Assembly (NCBI RefSeq): GCF_017573505.1
Contig: NZ_JAGEOJ010000004.1
Location: 248,001-312,000, forward strand
Length of the DNA: 64,000 bases
Source of the DNA: Actinomadura barringtoniae
GTDB taxonomy: Bacteria; Actinomycetota; Actinomycetes; Streptosporangiales; Streptosporangiaceae
Reading direction: 5' to 3'
The notes below the pieces were generated by a model. It did not search any database and was not told the origin of the DNA. It saw nothing but the letters and a program-made list of their open reading frames with translations. Position 1 is the stretch's first letter. Each line of letters starts with the position of its first letter. A program made the position numbers and the translations under genes. Of this stretch, positions 16,922 to 24,900 are shown piece by piece.

Positions 16922-16936
16922 GAGAATCCTATTCTC
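16922..16936. promoter_or_regulatory. Island operator GAGAATCCTATTCTC
   Basis: A perfect palindrome around a 3-bp centre, 52 bp before the thioesterase start (16989) and just after the TetR gene. The core is identical to the 12171 site. Confidence 0.8.
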
Positions 16937-16988
16937 ATCTAGATAGAATTCCATTATCCTCGAGTTCTCCGAGCCTGCGGGAGCACTC

Positions 16989-17804
16989 GTGACCGACCTG
17001 TGGAGCGACCTGCTCGACTGCCTCGACCTGCGGCCACTGCCGGGAGCCCCCGGGACGGCCGCGAGCTTCGAGGGCGGCAACCAGCGGCTCACCTACCACC
17101 GGCTGTTCGGCGGGCAGCTGCTCGCCCAGTCGGTGACGGCCGCCCGCCTCGCCTGCCCCGGCAAGTCCGTGAAGTCGCTGCACGTCCTGTTCCCGCGTGC
17201 CGGGACCGCCGAGGAACCCGTCCGGTACGAGGTCGAGCTCCATCACGAGGGCCGTACCTTCGCTTCGCTGACGATCCGGGCCGTGCAGCCGCAGGCGGGG
17301 GTCATCGCCATCGCCTCGGTCTCCCTGCACGCGAACGAGGACGGCCGCGACCACCAGACGATCGATCCGGTCCCGGCCGTCCCCGGTCCGGAGCACGTCT
17401 TGCAGCTCGGCCTGCTGCCCTGGGAGACCCGGTCGGCCATCGACCTCGACTCGCCCAAGCCCGAGCCGCCCGAGCTCGAACTGTGGATGCGCACCCCCGC
17501 GACCGATCCGGCGCTCGCCACGGCCGTGGCCGCCTACGCGACCGACCTCACCCTCATCGGCACGGCGCTGCGCCCGATCGACGGGGTCTCGCAACGCGAC
17601 GCGGGCACGGCGTTCACCTCCGCCGTGACCTCGCACAGCGTCTGGTTCCACCGGCCGTTCCGTACCGACGGCTGGCTGCTGCTGCGCCAGCACAGCCCGC
17701 TGCTGGCCCATGGCCGCGGGTTCGGCCGCGGCGACCTGCTCACCGAGGACGGCTCGCTGGTCGCCTCGTACGCGCAGGAATCCCTGGTCCGTTTCCAGTC
17801 GTGA
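16989..17804 (+). CDS. tesB: Acyl-CoA thioesterase II (TesB family)
   Basis: 271 aa double-hotdog thioesterase from GTG 16989. The first hotdog has RLFGGQLLAQSVTAARLACP and KSVKSLHVLFPRAG; the second ends in TSHSVWFHRPFRTDGWLLLR and GRGFGRGDLLTEDGSLVASY. The C-terminal DGWLL and LVASYAQE segments fit the family, where an Asp, a Thr/Ser and a Gln activate water. It hydrolyses acyl-CoA, possibly releasing CoA trapped as dead-end intermediates. It stands alone behind its own operator. The last 65 bp overlap the convergent MeaB gene. Confidence 0.88.
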   Translation: MTDLWSDLLDCLDLRPLPGAPGTAASFEGGNQRLTYHRLFGGQLLAQSVTAARLACPGKSVKSLHVLFPRAGTAEEPVRYEVELHHEGRTFASLTIRAVQPQAGVIAIASVSLHANEDGRDHQTIDPVPAVPGPEHVLQLGLLPWETRSAIDLDSPKPEPPELELWMRTPATDPALATAVAAYATDLTLIGTALRPIDGVSQRDAGTAFTSAVTSHSVWFHRPFRTDGWLLLRQHSPLLAHGRGFGRGDLLTEDGSLVASYAQESLVRFQS

Positions 17805-18693
17805 CCTGACCGTCCAGGCCGCCCAGCAGTAGGCCGATCGCGTCGTCGAGGTCGCGCCGACCGTCCGCGACCTCGCCGGCGAGCCGGGCCAGCTCGGGAT
17901 GCTCCTGGAGGCGCGACTGGGCCAGCGACAGGAGCTGGGCGCGAGCGCGAGCGGCACGGCGTTCCTCGGTGTCGGCACGCCGATGCGCCTCGATCGCCTC
18001 GACCAGATCGGGTACGCCCTCGCCGCGCGACGCGACGAGCGAGAGCACCTGCCCGCCGGTCTCGGCGCGCAGGTCACGGGCCGTCTGCTCGGCGCCCGCC
18101 CGGTCGGCCTTGTTGACCACCAGCAGGTCGGCGACCTCCAGCAGCCCCGCCTTCGCGGCCTGGACGGCGTCGCCCGCGCCGGGCGCGACGACGACCACGA
18201 CGGGATCGGCGACGGCCGCGACCTCGATCTCGGACTGCCCGACGCCGACCGTCTCCACCAGCACCAGGTCGTAGCCGAGCGCGGCGAGCACACCGACGGC
18301 GGCGGGCACCGCCGCCGCGAGCCCGCCTACGTGCCCCCTGGCCGCCAGCGAACGGATGAGGACGCCCGGGTCGGCGGCGTGCTCGGCCATCCTGATCCGG
18401 TCGCCCAGCAGCGCACCGCCGCTGAACGGCGAGGACGGGTCGACGGCCAGCACCGCCACCCGCAGCCCGCGCGCACGGTACGGCCCGACCAGCGCGGCGA
18501 CGGTCGTCGACTTGCCCGCGCCCGGCGGTCCCGTCACGCCCACCACCCGCGGCGCCGAAACGCCGGCGTCCGTGACGGCGGCGACGGCGGCGAGCACCTC
18601 GGCGCGGCGCGGTCCCTCGGCCAGGCTGAGCAGCCGCCCGGCCGCGCGGACCGAGCCGCCGAGCGCGGCGTCCAGCAGTTCCGCGGCGTTCAC
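17740..18693 (-). CDS. meaB: MeaB/ArgK-type GTPase, chaperone of a B12-dependent acyl-CoA mutase
   Basis: 317 aa from GTG 18693 (GTGA overlap with the thiolase stop). G-protein motifs are clear: GVTGPPGAGKSTTVAALVG (P-loop, about 51-69), AVDPSSPFSGGALLGDRIRM (MeaB-specific switch region), VETVGVGQSEIEVA (G3) and VVNKADRAGA (NKxD). MeaB proteins gate cofactor loading and protect adenosylcobalamin mutases. The mutase itself is about 10 kb away at 28305-30283, in a separate operon with the same operator, so the link is functional and not positional. The C-terminal ~30 residues are low-complexity and overlap the thioesterase gene. Confidence 0.93.
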   Translation of the reverse strand: MNAAELLDAALGGSVRAAGRLLSLAEGPRRAEVLAAVAAVTDAGVSAPRVVGVTGPPGAGKSTTVAALVGPYRARGLRVAVLAVDPSSPFSGGALLGDRIRMAEHAADPGVLIRSLAARGHVGGLAAAVPAAVGVLAALGYDLVLVETVGVGQSEIEVAAVADPVVVVVAPGAGDAVQAAKAGLLEVADLLVVNKADRAGAEQTARDLRAETGGQVLSLVASRGEGVPDLVEAIEAHRRADTEERRAARARAQLLSLAQSRLQEHPELARLAGEVADGRRDLDDAIGLLLGGLDGQVTTGNGPGIPARTRRPASRPR

Positions 18694-19841
18694 GGGACGC
18701 GCGGCGCCGGCACCTCGATCACCGTGGCCGATCCCATGCCGCCGCCCGCGCACATCGCGGCGACGCCGGTGCCGCCGCCGCGCCGCCGCAGCTCGTGCAC
18801 GAGGCTGACGAGCATCCGCGCGCCGGTGGCGGCGACCGGGTGGCCGAGCGAGCAGCCGCTGCCGTTCACGTTCACCCGCTCGGGGTCCAGATCGAGCAGG
18901 CGGACGGTGGCGACGCACATCGCGGCGAACGCCTCGTTGATCTCGAACAGGTCCACGTCCGAGATCGGGATACCCGCGCGTTCCAGCGCCTTCGGTATCG
19001 CCTTCACCGGCGCCAGGCCGGTCTCGGCGGGATCGACGCCGACCGACGCCCACGAACGCACGATCGCCAGCGGCGGCAGGCCGAGCCAGTCGCTGGCCAG
19101 GACCAGCGCGGCCGCGCCGTCGTTGGCGCCGCAGGCGTTGCCGGCGGTGATGCTGAAGCCCTCGATCTCGGGATGGAGCGGCTTGAGCGAGGCCAGCTTC
19201 TCCAGGCTGCTGTTGCGGCGCGGGTGCTCGTCGACGGAGAACGTGCCGTGCGGCGTCTCGATCGGGACGATCTCCTTGCTGAACCGTCCCTCGTCGATCG
19301 CGCGGATGGCGTTGCGGTGGGATCGCAGCGCCCAGGCGTCCATCTCCTCGCGCGACACCCCGGCCTTGACCGCCGCGTTCCAGCCCACCGTGATGGACAT
19401 GTCGAGGTTCGGGGCGTCCGGGCGGTCGGGGTGGGTCGGCGGGTGCCAGGGGTCCACCCATTCGCCGTCGACCCGGAAGCGGGTCTGCGGCGAAGTGGAC
19501 GCGGAGTTCACGCCGCCGGCGATGACGAGTTCGTCCATCCCGGCGAGGATGCTCGCCGCGGCTCCCTGAACGGCCGCCATCCCCGCCGCGCAGTGCCGGT
19601 TGTGGGCGAGCCCCGCGACGGAGGTCAGCCCGGTGGTCACGGCGGCGTGCCGGGCCAGGACGCCGCCGCCGTACAGCCCCTCGCCGAGGATGACGTCGTC
19701 GATCGTGTCGGGGTCGTGCGGGGCCGCCGCGGCGCTCACCACGTGGTGGGCCAGGTCGTAGGCGGTGGTGTCGCGCAGGGTCCCCTTCATCGCGGTGCCG
19801 ATGGGGGTGCGCAGGGCGGAGACGATGAGCGCTTCAGGCAT
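18690..19841 (-). CDS. Thiolase (acetyl-CoA acyltransferase)
   Basis: 383 aa. The nucleophilic Cys84 is in HNRHCAAGMAAV; NEAFAAMCVATV, NGSGCSLGHPVAATGARM (His) and MCAGGGMGSATVIE (second Cys) follow in the usual order, so the enzyme is complete and should be a degradative/biosynthetic type I thiolase cleaving beta-ketoacyl-CoA. Length matches FadA-type enzymes. The ATG at 19841 overlaps the acyl-CoA synthetase 3' end by 8 bp, and the stop overlaps meaB, so synthetase-thiolase-meaB form one operon behind the operator at 21265. Confidence 0.93.
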   Translation of the reverse strand: MPEALIVSALRTPIGTAMKGTLRDTTAYDLAHHVVSAAAAPHDPDTIDDVILGEGLYGGGVLARHAAVTTGLTSVAGLAHNRHCAAGMAAVQGAAASILAGMDELVIAGGVNSASTSPQTRFRVDGEWVDPWHPPTHPDRPDAPNLDMSITVGWNAAVKAGVSREEMDAWALRSHRNAIRAIDEGRFSKEIVPIETPHGTFSVDEHPRRNSSLEKLASLKPLHPEIEGFSITAGNACGANDGAAALVLASDWLGLPPLAIVRSWASVGVDPAETGLAPVKAIPKALERAGIPISDVDLFEINEAFAAMCVATVRLLDLDPERVNVNGSGCSLGHPVAATGARMLVSLVHELRRRGGGTGVAAMCAGGGMGSATVIEVPAPRVP

Positions 19842-21264
19842 GGCTGTCCTCCAGTTCGGCCAGCAGGGTCCGGCGCAGCAGCTTGCCGGTGTCGGTCTTG
19901 GGGAGCTCGTCGCGGAAGACGATGGTGTCGGGCGTCTTGGACGAGCGGAGCCGGTCCTTGACCCACCGTCTGATCTCGGCGGGTTCGCCCTCGCCGACGA
20001 GGACGGCGACCAGCCGCTGCCCCCACTCGGGGTCGGGCACGCCGAGCACGACGGCCTCGTGGACGCCGGGATGGGCGAGCAGGACGTCCTCGATCTCGGC
20101 GGGCGCGATGTTCTCGCCGCCGCGGATGATGGTGTCGTCGGCGCGGCCCTCGATGAACAGGTAGCCCTCGGCGTCGAGGCGTCCCCGGTCGCGGGTGGCG
20201 AACCAGCCCTCGGGGTCCAGGGCGTTGCGCCCGCCGTACTCGCCGGAGATCTGGTCGCCCCGGACGAAGACGAGCCCGGTCTCCCCCGCCGTGAGCGGTC
20301 TTCCGCCCTCGTCGCGGATCTGGAACTCGACGCCGGGCAGCGCGCGCCCGACCGACGCCAGGCGGGCCCGTACCTCAGGATCGTCCGCGTCGAGCGCCGC
20401 GCGGTGGTCGCTCGGGCTGAGCACCGCGATCGAGGACGCGGTCTCGGTCAGCCCGTAGGCGTTGACGAACCCGGTGCCCGAGAAGATCCGCAGCGCCCGT
20501 TCCAGCACGGGACGCGGCGTCCGCGCTCCCCCGTAGGCGAGGTTGCGCAGCGTCGGCGTGCCCGCGTCGTCGCCGGGCACCTCCGCGACGATCCGCGCCA
20601 GCATCGTCGGTACGAGCAGGGCGTGGGTGATCTCTTCACGCCGTACGGTCGCCAGCCAGTCCGCCGCGTCGAACGAGGGCATGTAGACGACCCGGCGGCC
20701 GGTGTAGAGGTTGCTCAGGAGGTTCGCGAGCCCGGCCACGTGGTACGGCGGCACGGCGACCAGGGCGGCGTCGCCGTCCTGCGCCGACGCGAACTCCAGG
20801 GTGTTCAGGATGTAGGCGAGCAGGTGCCGGTGCCGCAGCACCGCCGCCTTGGGCGCGGCCGTCGTGCCGCTCGTGTAGAGCACCGCCGCGACCGAGTCGC
20901 CGTCCACCTCCGCGGGCGGGCCGGTCGGCGCGTCGCCCGCGGGCTTCAGCAGGTCCTCGAAGTCGGCCGGCAGGAGAACGCGGGCGCCCGGGTGGCGGCC
21001 GCGCAGGTCGGTCAGCTGGTGGGCGCCGAGCCGGTAGTTGAGCGGGACGAACGGGATGCCCGCGAGAGCCGCGCCGAAGAGCGCGACGGGATAGGCGAGG
21101 TCGTTGGGGCCGACGTACAGAACGGCGGAGTGGCCGCGGAAGCGGTGCGCGGCGGCGTGCGCGAGGCGGAGCAGTTCGGCGGCGGTCAGGTCGCGGGGCC
21201 CGGCCTTCAGCACGGCCCTGTCCCCCGCGGAGGCCGCCATCTCAAGGATCAAGGTGATGTTCAT
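19834..21264 (-). CDS. AMP-forming acyl-CoA synthetase
   Basis: 476 aa ANL-superfamily ligase that activates a carboxylic acid to its CoA ester. Motifs: VLYTSGTTAAPKAAVL (P-loop A3), VNAYGLTETASS (A5), a GYLFIEGRADDTIIRGGENI hinge (A8) and LPKTDTGKLLRRTL (catalytic Lys, A10). The ATG at 21264 touches the operator palindrome (21265-21279), leaving no room for a ribosome binding site, so the mRNA is probably leaderless. It heads the leftward operon with thiolase and meaB. The substrate cannot be read from sequence; FadD17/FadD3-type steroid acid ligases are the nearest kind I can suggest. Confidence 0.9.
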   Translation of the reverse strand: MNITLILEMAASAGDRAVLKAGPRDLTAAELLRLAHAAAHRFRGHSAVLYVGPNDLAYPVALFGAALAGIPFVPLNYRLGAHQLTDLRGRHPGARVLLPADFEDLLKPAGDAPTGPPAEVDGDSVAAVLYTSGTTAAPKAAVLRHRHLLAYILNTLEFASAQDGDAALVAVPPYHVAGLANLLSNLYTGRRVVYMPSFDAADWLATVRREEITHALLVPTMLARIVAEVPGDDAGTPTLRNLAYGGARTPRPVLERALRIFSGTGFVNAYGLTETASSIAVLSPSDHRAALDADDPEVRARLASVGRALPGVEFQIRDEGGRPLTAGETGLVFVRGDQISGEYGGRNALDPEGWFATRDRGRLDAEGYLFIEGRADDTIIRGGENIAPAEIEDVLLAHPGVHEAVVLGVPDPEWGQRLVAVLVGEGEPAEIRRWVKDRLRSSKTPDTIVFRDELPKTDTGKLLRRTLLAELEDSHA

Positions 21265-21279
21265 GAGAATGCTATTCTC
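21265..21279. promoter_or_regulatory. Island operator GAGAATGCTATTCTC
   Basis: A perfect palindrome in the 54-bp divergent gap between the acyl-CoA synthetase (start 21264) and the SDR (start 21319). It abuts the synthetase start codon, so bound repressor would sit on the leaderless start point. Confidence 0.88.
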
Positions 21280-21318
21280 GCTCAGGTAGATCTCCCCTTT
21301 CAAGAGAGGGAAACAGCG

Positions 21319-22080
21319 ATGCAGATCAGTGGAAGCTCCGCGATCGTCGTCGGGGGCGCCGGTGGGCTGGGCGAGGCCACCGTCCGGCGTCTCCACGAGG
21401 CCGGCGCGAAGGTGGTCGTCGCCGACCTCGCCGACGACAAGGGCAAGGCGCTGGAGGCGGAGCTGGGCACCCGCTACGTACGGACCGACGCCACCGACGA
21501 GGACAGCTTCGCGGCCGCGCTCGCCGAGGCGGAGGCGGCGGGGCCGCTGCGGATCTCGGTGGACGCCCACGGCGGTCCGGCGAGCGGCGGGCGGCTGGTC
21601 GGCAGGGACGGCGAGCCGCTGGACCTGGAGGGCTTCCGGCGGACGATCGAGTACTACCTGACCGGGGTCTTCAACGTGATGCGGCTGGCCGCCGCGGCGA
21701 TGGGCCGCCAGGAGGCAGTGGACGGCGCGCGCGGCGTCATCGTCAACACCGCCTCGATCGCCGCGTACGAGGGCCAGGTCGGCCAGATCCCCTACGCCGC
21801 CGCCAAGGGCGGGGTCGTCGGCATGACCCTGGTCGCGGCGCGCGACCTGGCCCCGCTCGGCATCCGCGTCGTCACGATCGCCCCCGGCATGTTCCTGACC
21901 CCCGCCTATGGGCAGGCCGGCGACAAGCTGGAGGAGGCGTGGGGTCCGCGGATCCCGCATCCGAGCCGCATGGGACGCTCCCCCGAGTACGCCTCGCTCG
22001 TCGCGCACATCTGCGAGAACGACTACCTGAACGGCGAGGTCGTGCGGCTCGACGGCGCGCTGCGCTTCCCGCCCAAATAG
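21319..22080 (+). CDS. Short-chain dehydrogenase/reductase with altered NAG motif
   Basis: 253 aa SDR resembling 17beta-HSD10/3-hydroxyacyl-CoA dehydrogenase type 2. Cofactor motif [16 protein letters not shown], with Asp in VVVADLADD indicating NAD preference; catalytic Ser in VNTASIAAY and YAAAKGGVV (Tyr-x3-Lys). The usual NNAG structural motif reads [13 protein letters not shown] here. A GAGAGGG ribosome binding site lies before ATG 21319. Probably oxidises a beta-hydroxyacyl-CoA. Divergent from the synthetase operon under the same operator; followed by a hairpin terminator. Confidence 0.88.
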   Translation: MQISGSSAIVVGGAGGLGEATVRRLHEAGAKVVVADLADDKGKALEAELGTRYVRTDATDEDSFAAALAEAEAAGPLRISVDAHGGPASGGRLVGRDGEPLDLEGFRRTIEYYLTGVFNVMRLAAAAMGRQEAVDGARGVIVNTASIAAYEGQVGQIPYAAAKGGVVGMTLVAARDLAPLGIRVVTIAPGMFLTPAYGQAGDKLEEAWGPRIPHPSRMGRSPEYASLVAHICENDYLNGEVVRLDGALRFPPK

Positions 22081-22087
22081 CGCGGAG

Positions 22088-22123
22088 GTCGTGGCCCTAG
22101 GAGCGCCTTCCCAGGGCCACGAC
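22088..22123. terminator. Bidirectional hairpin between convergent genes
   Basis: An 11-bp perfect stem, GTCGTGGCCCT (22088-22098) pairing with AGGGCCACGAC (22113-22123), 14-nt loop. It lies between the stops of the SDR (22080) and the enoyl-CoA hydratase (22145), the right place for a shared terminator; no clear T-run, as is common in high-GC actinomycetes. Confidence 0.7.
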
Positions 22124-22144
22124 CGGCTCCGCTGCCCGCGCCGT

Positions 22145-22912
22145 TCAGCCGTCCTTGTCCAGGAGGCGGGTGATGACGGCGTGGAAGTCGTCGCTCTGGA
22201 ACGTGAGGTCCTCGGCGGTCGTCGCGTAGTCGAGCGTCGCGAGGACCGCGCGTTCGAGATGCAGGTTCAGCAGCCGTTTGGTGCTCTCGACGGCGCGGCG
22301 CGGCAGCCCGGCGATCCGTTCGGCGCACGCGGTGGCCTCCGCGAGCGGATCGGCCACGACGTGGTTGGCCAGGCCCATCTCGACCGCGCGGGCCGCCGGG
22401 ATGCGGGCGCCGGTGAGGGCGTACTCCTTGGCCAGGTGCAGGCTGGTGTGCAGCGGCCAGGTGAGCGGGCCGCCGTCGGCGGCGACCAGGCCGACCTGGA
22501 CGTGCGGATCGGCGAGATAGGCGGACTCGGCGATGTAGACGACGTCGCTCAGGGCGACCAGGCTGCAGCCGAGCCCGACCGCCGGGCCGTTGACGGCGGC
22601 GACGACCGGGACGCGGCAGCGCACCATGCCGAGGACGAGGTCGCGGCCGTGGGCGATGGTCCGGGCCCGCAGCTCACCGTCGCGGCGGATCTCGTCGAGG
22701 TAGGCGAAGTCGCCGCCCGCGGAGAAGCCCTTCCCGCTTCCGGTCAGTACGGCGGCGCGGGCTTCCTGGTCCTCGCTCAGCTGCGGCCACAGCCGGGCGA
22801 GGCCGGTGTGGAGGGCGTCGTTGACGGCGTTCAGCCGCTCGGGCCGGTTCAGCGTGATGATGCGGAGCGGCCCGTCCTTGCGGACCTCGATCTCCTGCGG
22901 CAGGTCGTACAC
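22145..22912 (-). CDS. Enoyl-CoA hydratase/isomerase (crotonase family)
   Basis: 255 aa crotonase from GTG 22912. Landmarks: LRIITLNRPERLNAVN, the first oxyanion-hole region GKGFSAGGDFAYL, and VAAVNGPAVGLGCSLVALSD for the second. At the canonical catalytic positions of hydratases the sequence reads ADPHVQVGLVAADGGPLTWP, with Asp in place of the second Glu, so hydratase activity is not certain; isomerase or ring-opening hydrolase activity is possible. Last gene of the ten-gene operon 22145-32899; starts 1 bp after the acyl-CoA dehydrogenase stop. Confidence 0.9.
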   Translation of the reverse strand: MYDLPQEIEVRKDGPLRIITLNRPERLNAVNDALHTGLARLWPQLSEDQEARAAVLTGSGKGFSAGGDFAYLDEIRRDGELRARTIAHGRDLVLGMVRCRVPVVAAVNGPAVGLGCSLVALSDVVYIAESAYLADPHVQVGLVAADGGPLTWPLHTSLHLAKEYALTGARIPAARAVEMGLANHVVADPLAEATACAERIAGLPRRAVESTKRLLNLHLERAVLATLDYATTAEDLTFQSDDFHAVITRLLDKDG

Positions 22913-22913
22913 G

Positions 22914-24002
22914 TCAGCCTCCCAGTCCGAGAATGCGCGCGGCGATGATGTTCTTCTGGATCTGCGACGTCCCGCCCATCACGCTCTGGGCACGGCTGTA
23001 GAGGTAGGCGCTCAGCAGCTCGGGGTCGCGCGTGCCGCCCATGGCGAGCGCCGCGTGCCCGACCGACTGCTCCGCCCAGGTCATCAGCAGCTTGTCGAGC
23101 GAGCCCTCGGGCCCGTGAACGACGCCGTCGAGCCGTTCCGACAGCCGCCTGCGCACGTGCAGCCGCAGCATCTCGGTCTGCACCGCCGCCCAGGCCAGCT
23201 CGGCCGGCGGCGGGCCCTCGGCCCGCGCCGCCAGCTCGCGGACGAGCTTGCCGTAGCGGGCCGAGTAGCCGAGCTCGGCCGGTTCGCGCTCGTGGCCGAC
23301 GACGGTCATCGCCAGCGCCCAGCCCTCCCCCGGCGAGCCGACCATCTGGTCCGCGGGCACCCGCGCGCCATCGAAGAGAACCTGCCCGAACTCGTTGGTC
23401 ACGCCGTTCATCATCCGGAGCGGCCGCTGCTCGATGCCGGGCTGGCGCATCGACACCACGAACGCCGACAGGCCCTTGTGACGCGGCACGTCGGGGTCGG
23501 TCCGCGCCAACAGCAGGCACCAGTCGGCGACGTCGGAGTAGCTCGTCCAGATCTTGTGGCCGTGGACGACGTACTCGTCTCCGTCCCGCACGGCCGCCGT
23601 CGTCAGCGACGCGAGATCCGACCCGGCGCCCGGCTCGCTGAAACCCTGGCACCAGCGTTCGGTTCCGGCGAGCATCCCGGGCAGGAAGCGCTGCCGCAGC
23701 TCCTCGCTGCCGTGCCTGCCGAGCCCCTGCACCAGGTAGCCGAGGCTCGGCCTGGGCGGTGCGCCCGCGCGGGCGAGCTCCTCGTCGAGGATGACGTCGT
23801 AGACCGGTGGCAGCTCGCGTCCGCCGTACTTGCGGGGCCACGACAGCCCGAAGAAGCCGGCCGCGTAGAGCGAGCGGTGCCACTCGCCCTGCCGTTGCCA
23901 GTAGTCCTCGCCCGAGGTGGGGAACGTTCCGGACTGCCCGGCCAGCCAGCTCCGCAGCCGTTCCCGGAACGCCGTCTCGGCGGGAGAGTCACGAAAGTCC
24001 AA
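22914..24002 (-). CDS. Acyl-CoA dehydrogenase, larger subunit of a pair
   Basis: 362 aa FadE-like flavoprotein: GLSWPRKYGGRELPP, RWCQGFSEPGAGSDLASLTT, EYVVHGHKIWTSYSD, MMNGVTNEFGQVLFDGARVP, and C-terminal VMGGTSQIQKNIIAARILGL. It overlaps the 23989 gene by 14 bp, so the two subunits are translationally coupled, as in FadE heterotetramers of steroid side-chain oxidation. Paralogous to 14228-15325 and 41647-42795. Probably oxidises a bulky acyl-CoA made in this operon. Confidence 0.92.
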   Translation of the reverse strand: MDFRDSPAETAFRERLRSWLAGQSGTFPTSGEDYWQRQGEWHRSLYAAGFFGLSWPRKYGGRELPPVYDVILDEELARAGAPPRPSLGYLVQGLGRHGSEELRQRFLPGMLAGTERWCQGFSEPGAGSDLASLTTAAVRDGDEYVVHGHKIWTSYSDVADWCLLLARTDPDVPRHKGLSAFVVSMRQPGIEQRPLRMMNGVTNEFGQVLFDGARVPADQMVGSPGEGWALAMTVVGHEREPAELGYSARYGKLVRELAARAEGPPPAELAWAAVQTEMLRLHVRRRLSERLDGVVHGPEGSLDKLLMTWAEQSVGHAALAMGGTRDPELLSAYLYSRAQSVMGGTSQIQKNIIAARILGLGG

Positions 24003-24900
24003 GGTCGATCTCCTCCAGTCGCACGGGGAACAGCGCGGCGGAGCCCAGGACTCGCCGCAGGTAGACGTGCACGAGGCAGTCCCAGGTGTTGCCGATGCCG
24101 CCGTGCACCTGGACGGCCGTCTCGCAGATGCTCTGGGCCGCGCGGGCGCAGTAGACCTTCGCGATGCGGGCCGCTCGGATCGCCTCGTCGGGCGGCAGCT
24201 CGTCGACGGCCCAGGCGGCGTGCCGCAGGACGCTCACCGATCCCTCGATGAGGGCGAGGCCTTCGGCGAGCGGGTGGGCCACTGCCTGGTAGCTCCCGAT
24301 CAGGTTCCCGTACTGCTCGCGTACCTTCGCGTAGTCGCACGCCAGGGCGTGCGCGCCGCGCGCCGCGCCGAGGACGTCCGCGCAGGTGACGACGAGCGCC
24401 AGCGCATGCCAGCGGGCGGCGGCCTGCGGCGTCAGCTCGCCGATCTGCTGCAGAGGTCCGTGAACGCGAGCGCCGCGCCTGGTCAGGTCGGGCCCGGGGA
24501 TGACGCCGCCGATGATTCCGGCGAGAACGCGGTGCTCGGTGAGCATGACCATCCGCCGGATTCCCCGGGCGTCGATCGCCTCGGCGTCCACGCCGAGGGT
24601 CCACGGATCGGCGTCCGCAGGAGCCCCCACTGCCCCGCGCAGGTCGTCGGCCAGCAGCGGTCCCAGGCACGGTACGTCGACCAGACCGCGCGCGAACTCC
24701 TCCACCACCAGGGCGATCTCGACCCCCGAGGCGCCGTCGGAGCGCAGCGTCCGCCAGCTGGTCGCCGCCACGGCCTTCTCCAGCCGGGCGACCCGGTCGG
24801 CGTCGTCGAGGTCCTGGACCGAGTGCGGCGCGAGGTCGCCGGCCAGCCGTTTCGCGGCGTCGCGCAGCTCGCGCTGCTCACTGGTCAGTCGTACGTCCAT
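23989..24900 (-). CDS. Acyl-CoA dehydrogenase, smaller subunit of a pair
   Basis: 303 aa, shorter than a normal FadE. N-terminal helical part LTSEQRELRDAAKRLAGDLA; C-terminal domain CDYAKVREQYGNLIGSYQAV, then ARAAQSICETAVQVHGGIGNTWDC, the last being the conserved GGxGxT loop near the active site. The middle beta domain is reduced. ATG 24900 lies inside the 3' end of the synthetase gene (23-bp overlap). Forms a heteromer with 22914-24002 by inference from known FadE pairs. Confidence 0.9.
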   Translation of the reverse strand: MDVRLTSEQRELRDAAKRLAGDLAPHSVQDLDDADRVARLEKAVAATSWRTLRSDGASGVEIALVVEEFARGLVDVPCLGPLLADDLRGAVGAPADADPWTLGVDAEAIDARGIRRMVMLTEHRVLAGIIGGVIPGPDLTRRGARVHGPLQQIGELTPQAAARWHALALVVTCADVLGAARGAHALACDYAKVREQYGNLIGSYQAVAHPLAEGLALIEGSVSVLRHAAWAVDELPPDEAIRAARIAKVYCARAAQSICETAVQVHGGIGNTWDCLVHVYLRRVLGSAALFPVRLEEIDLGLS

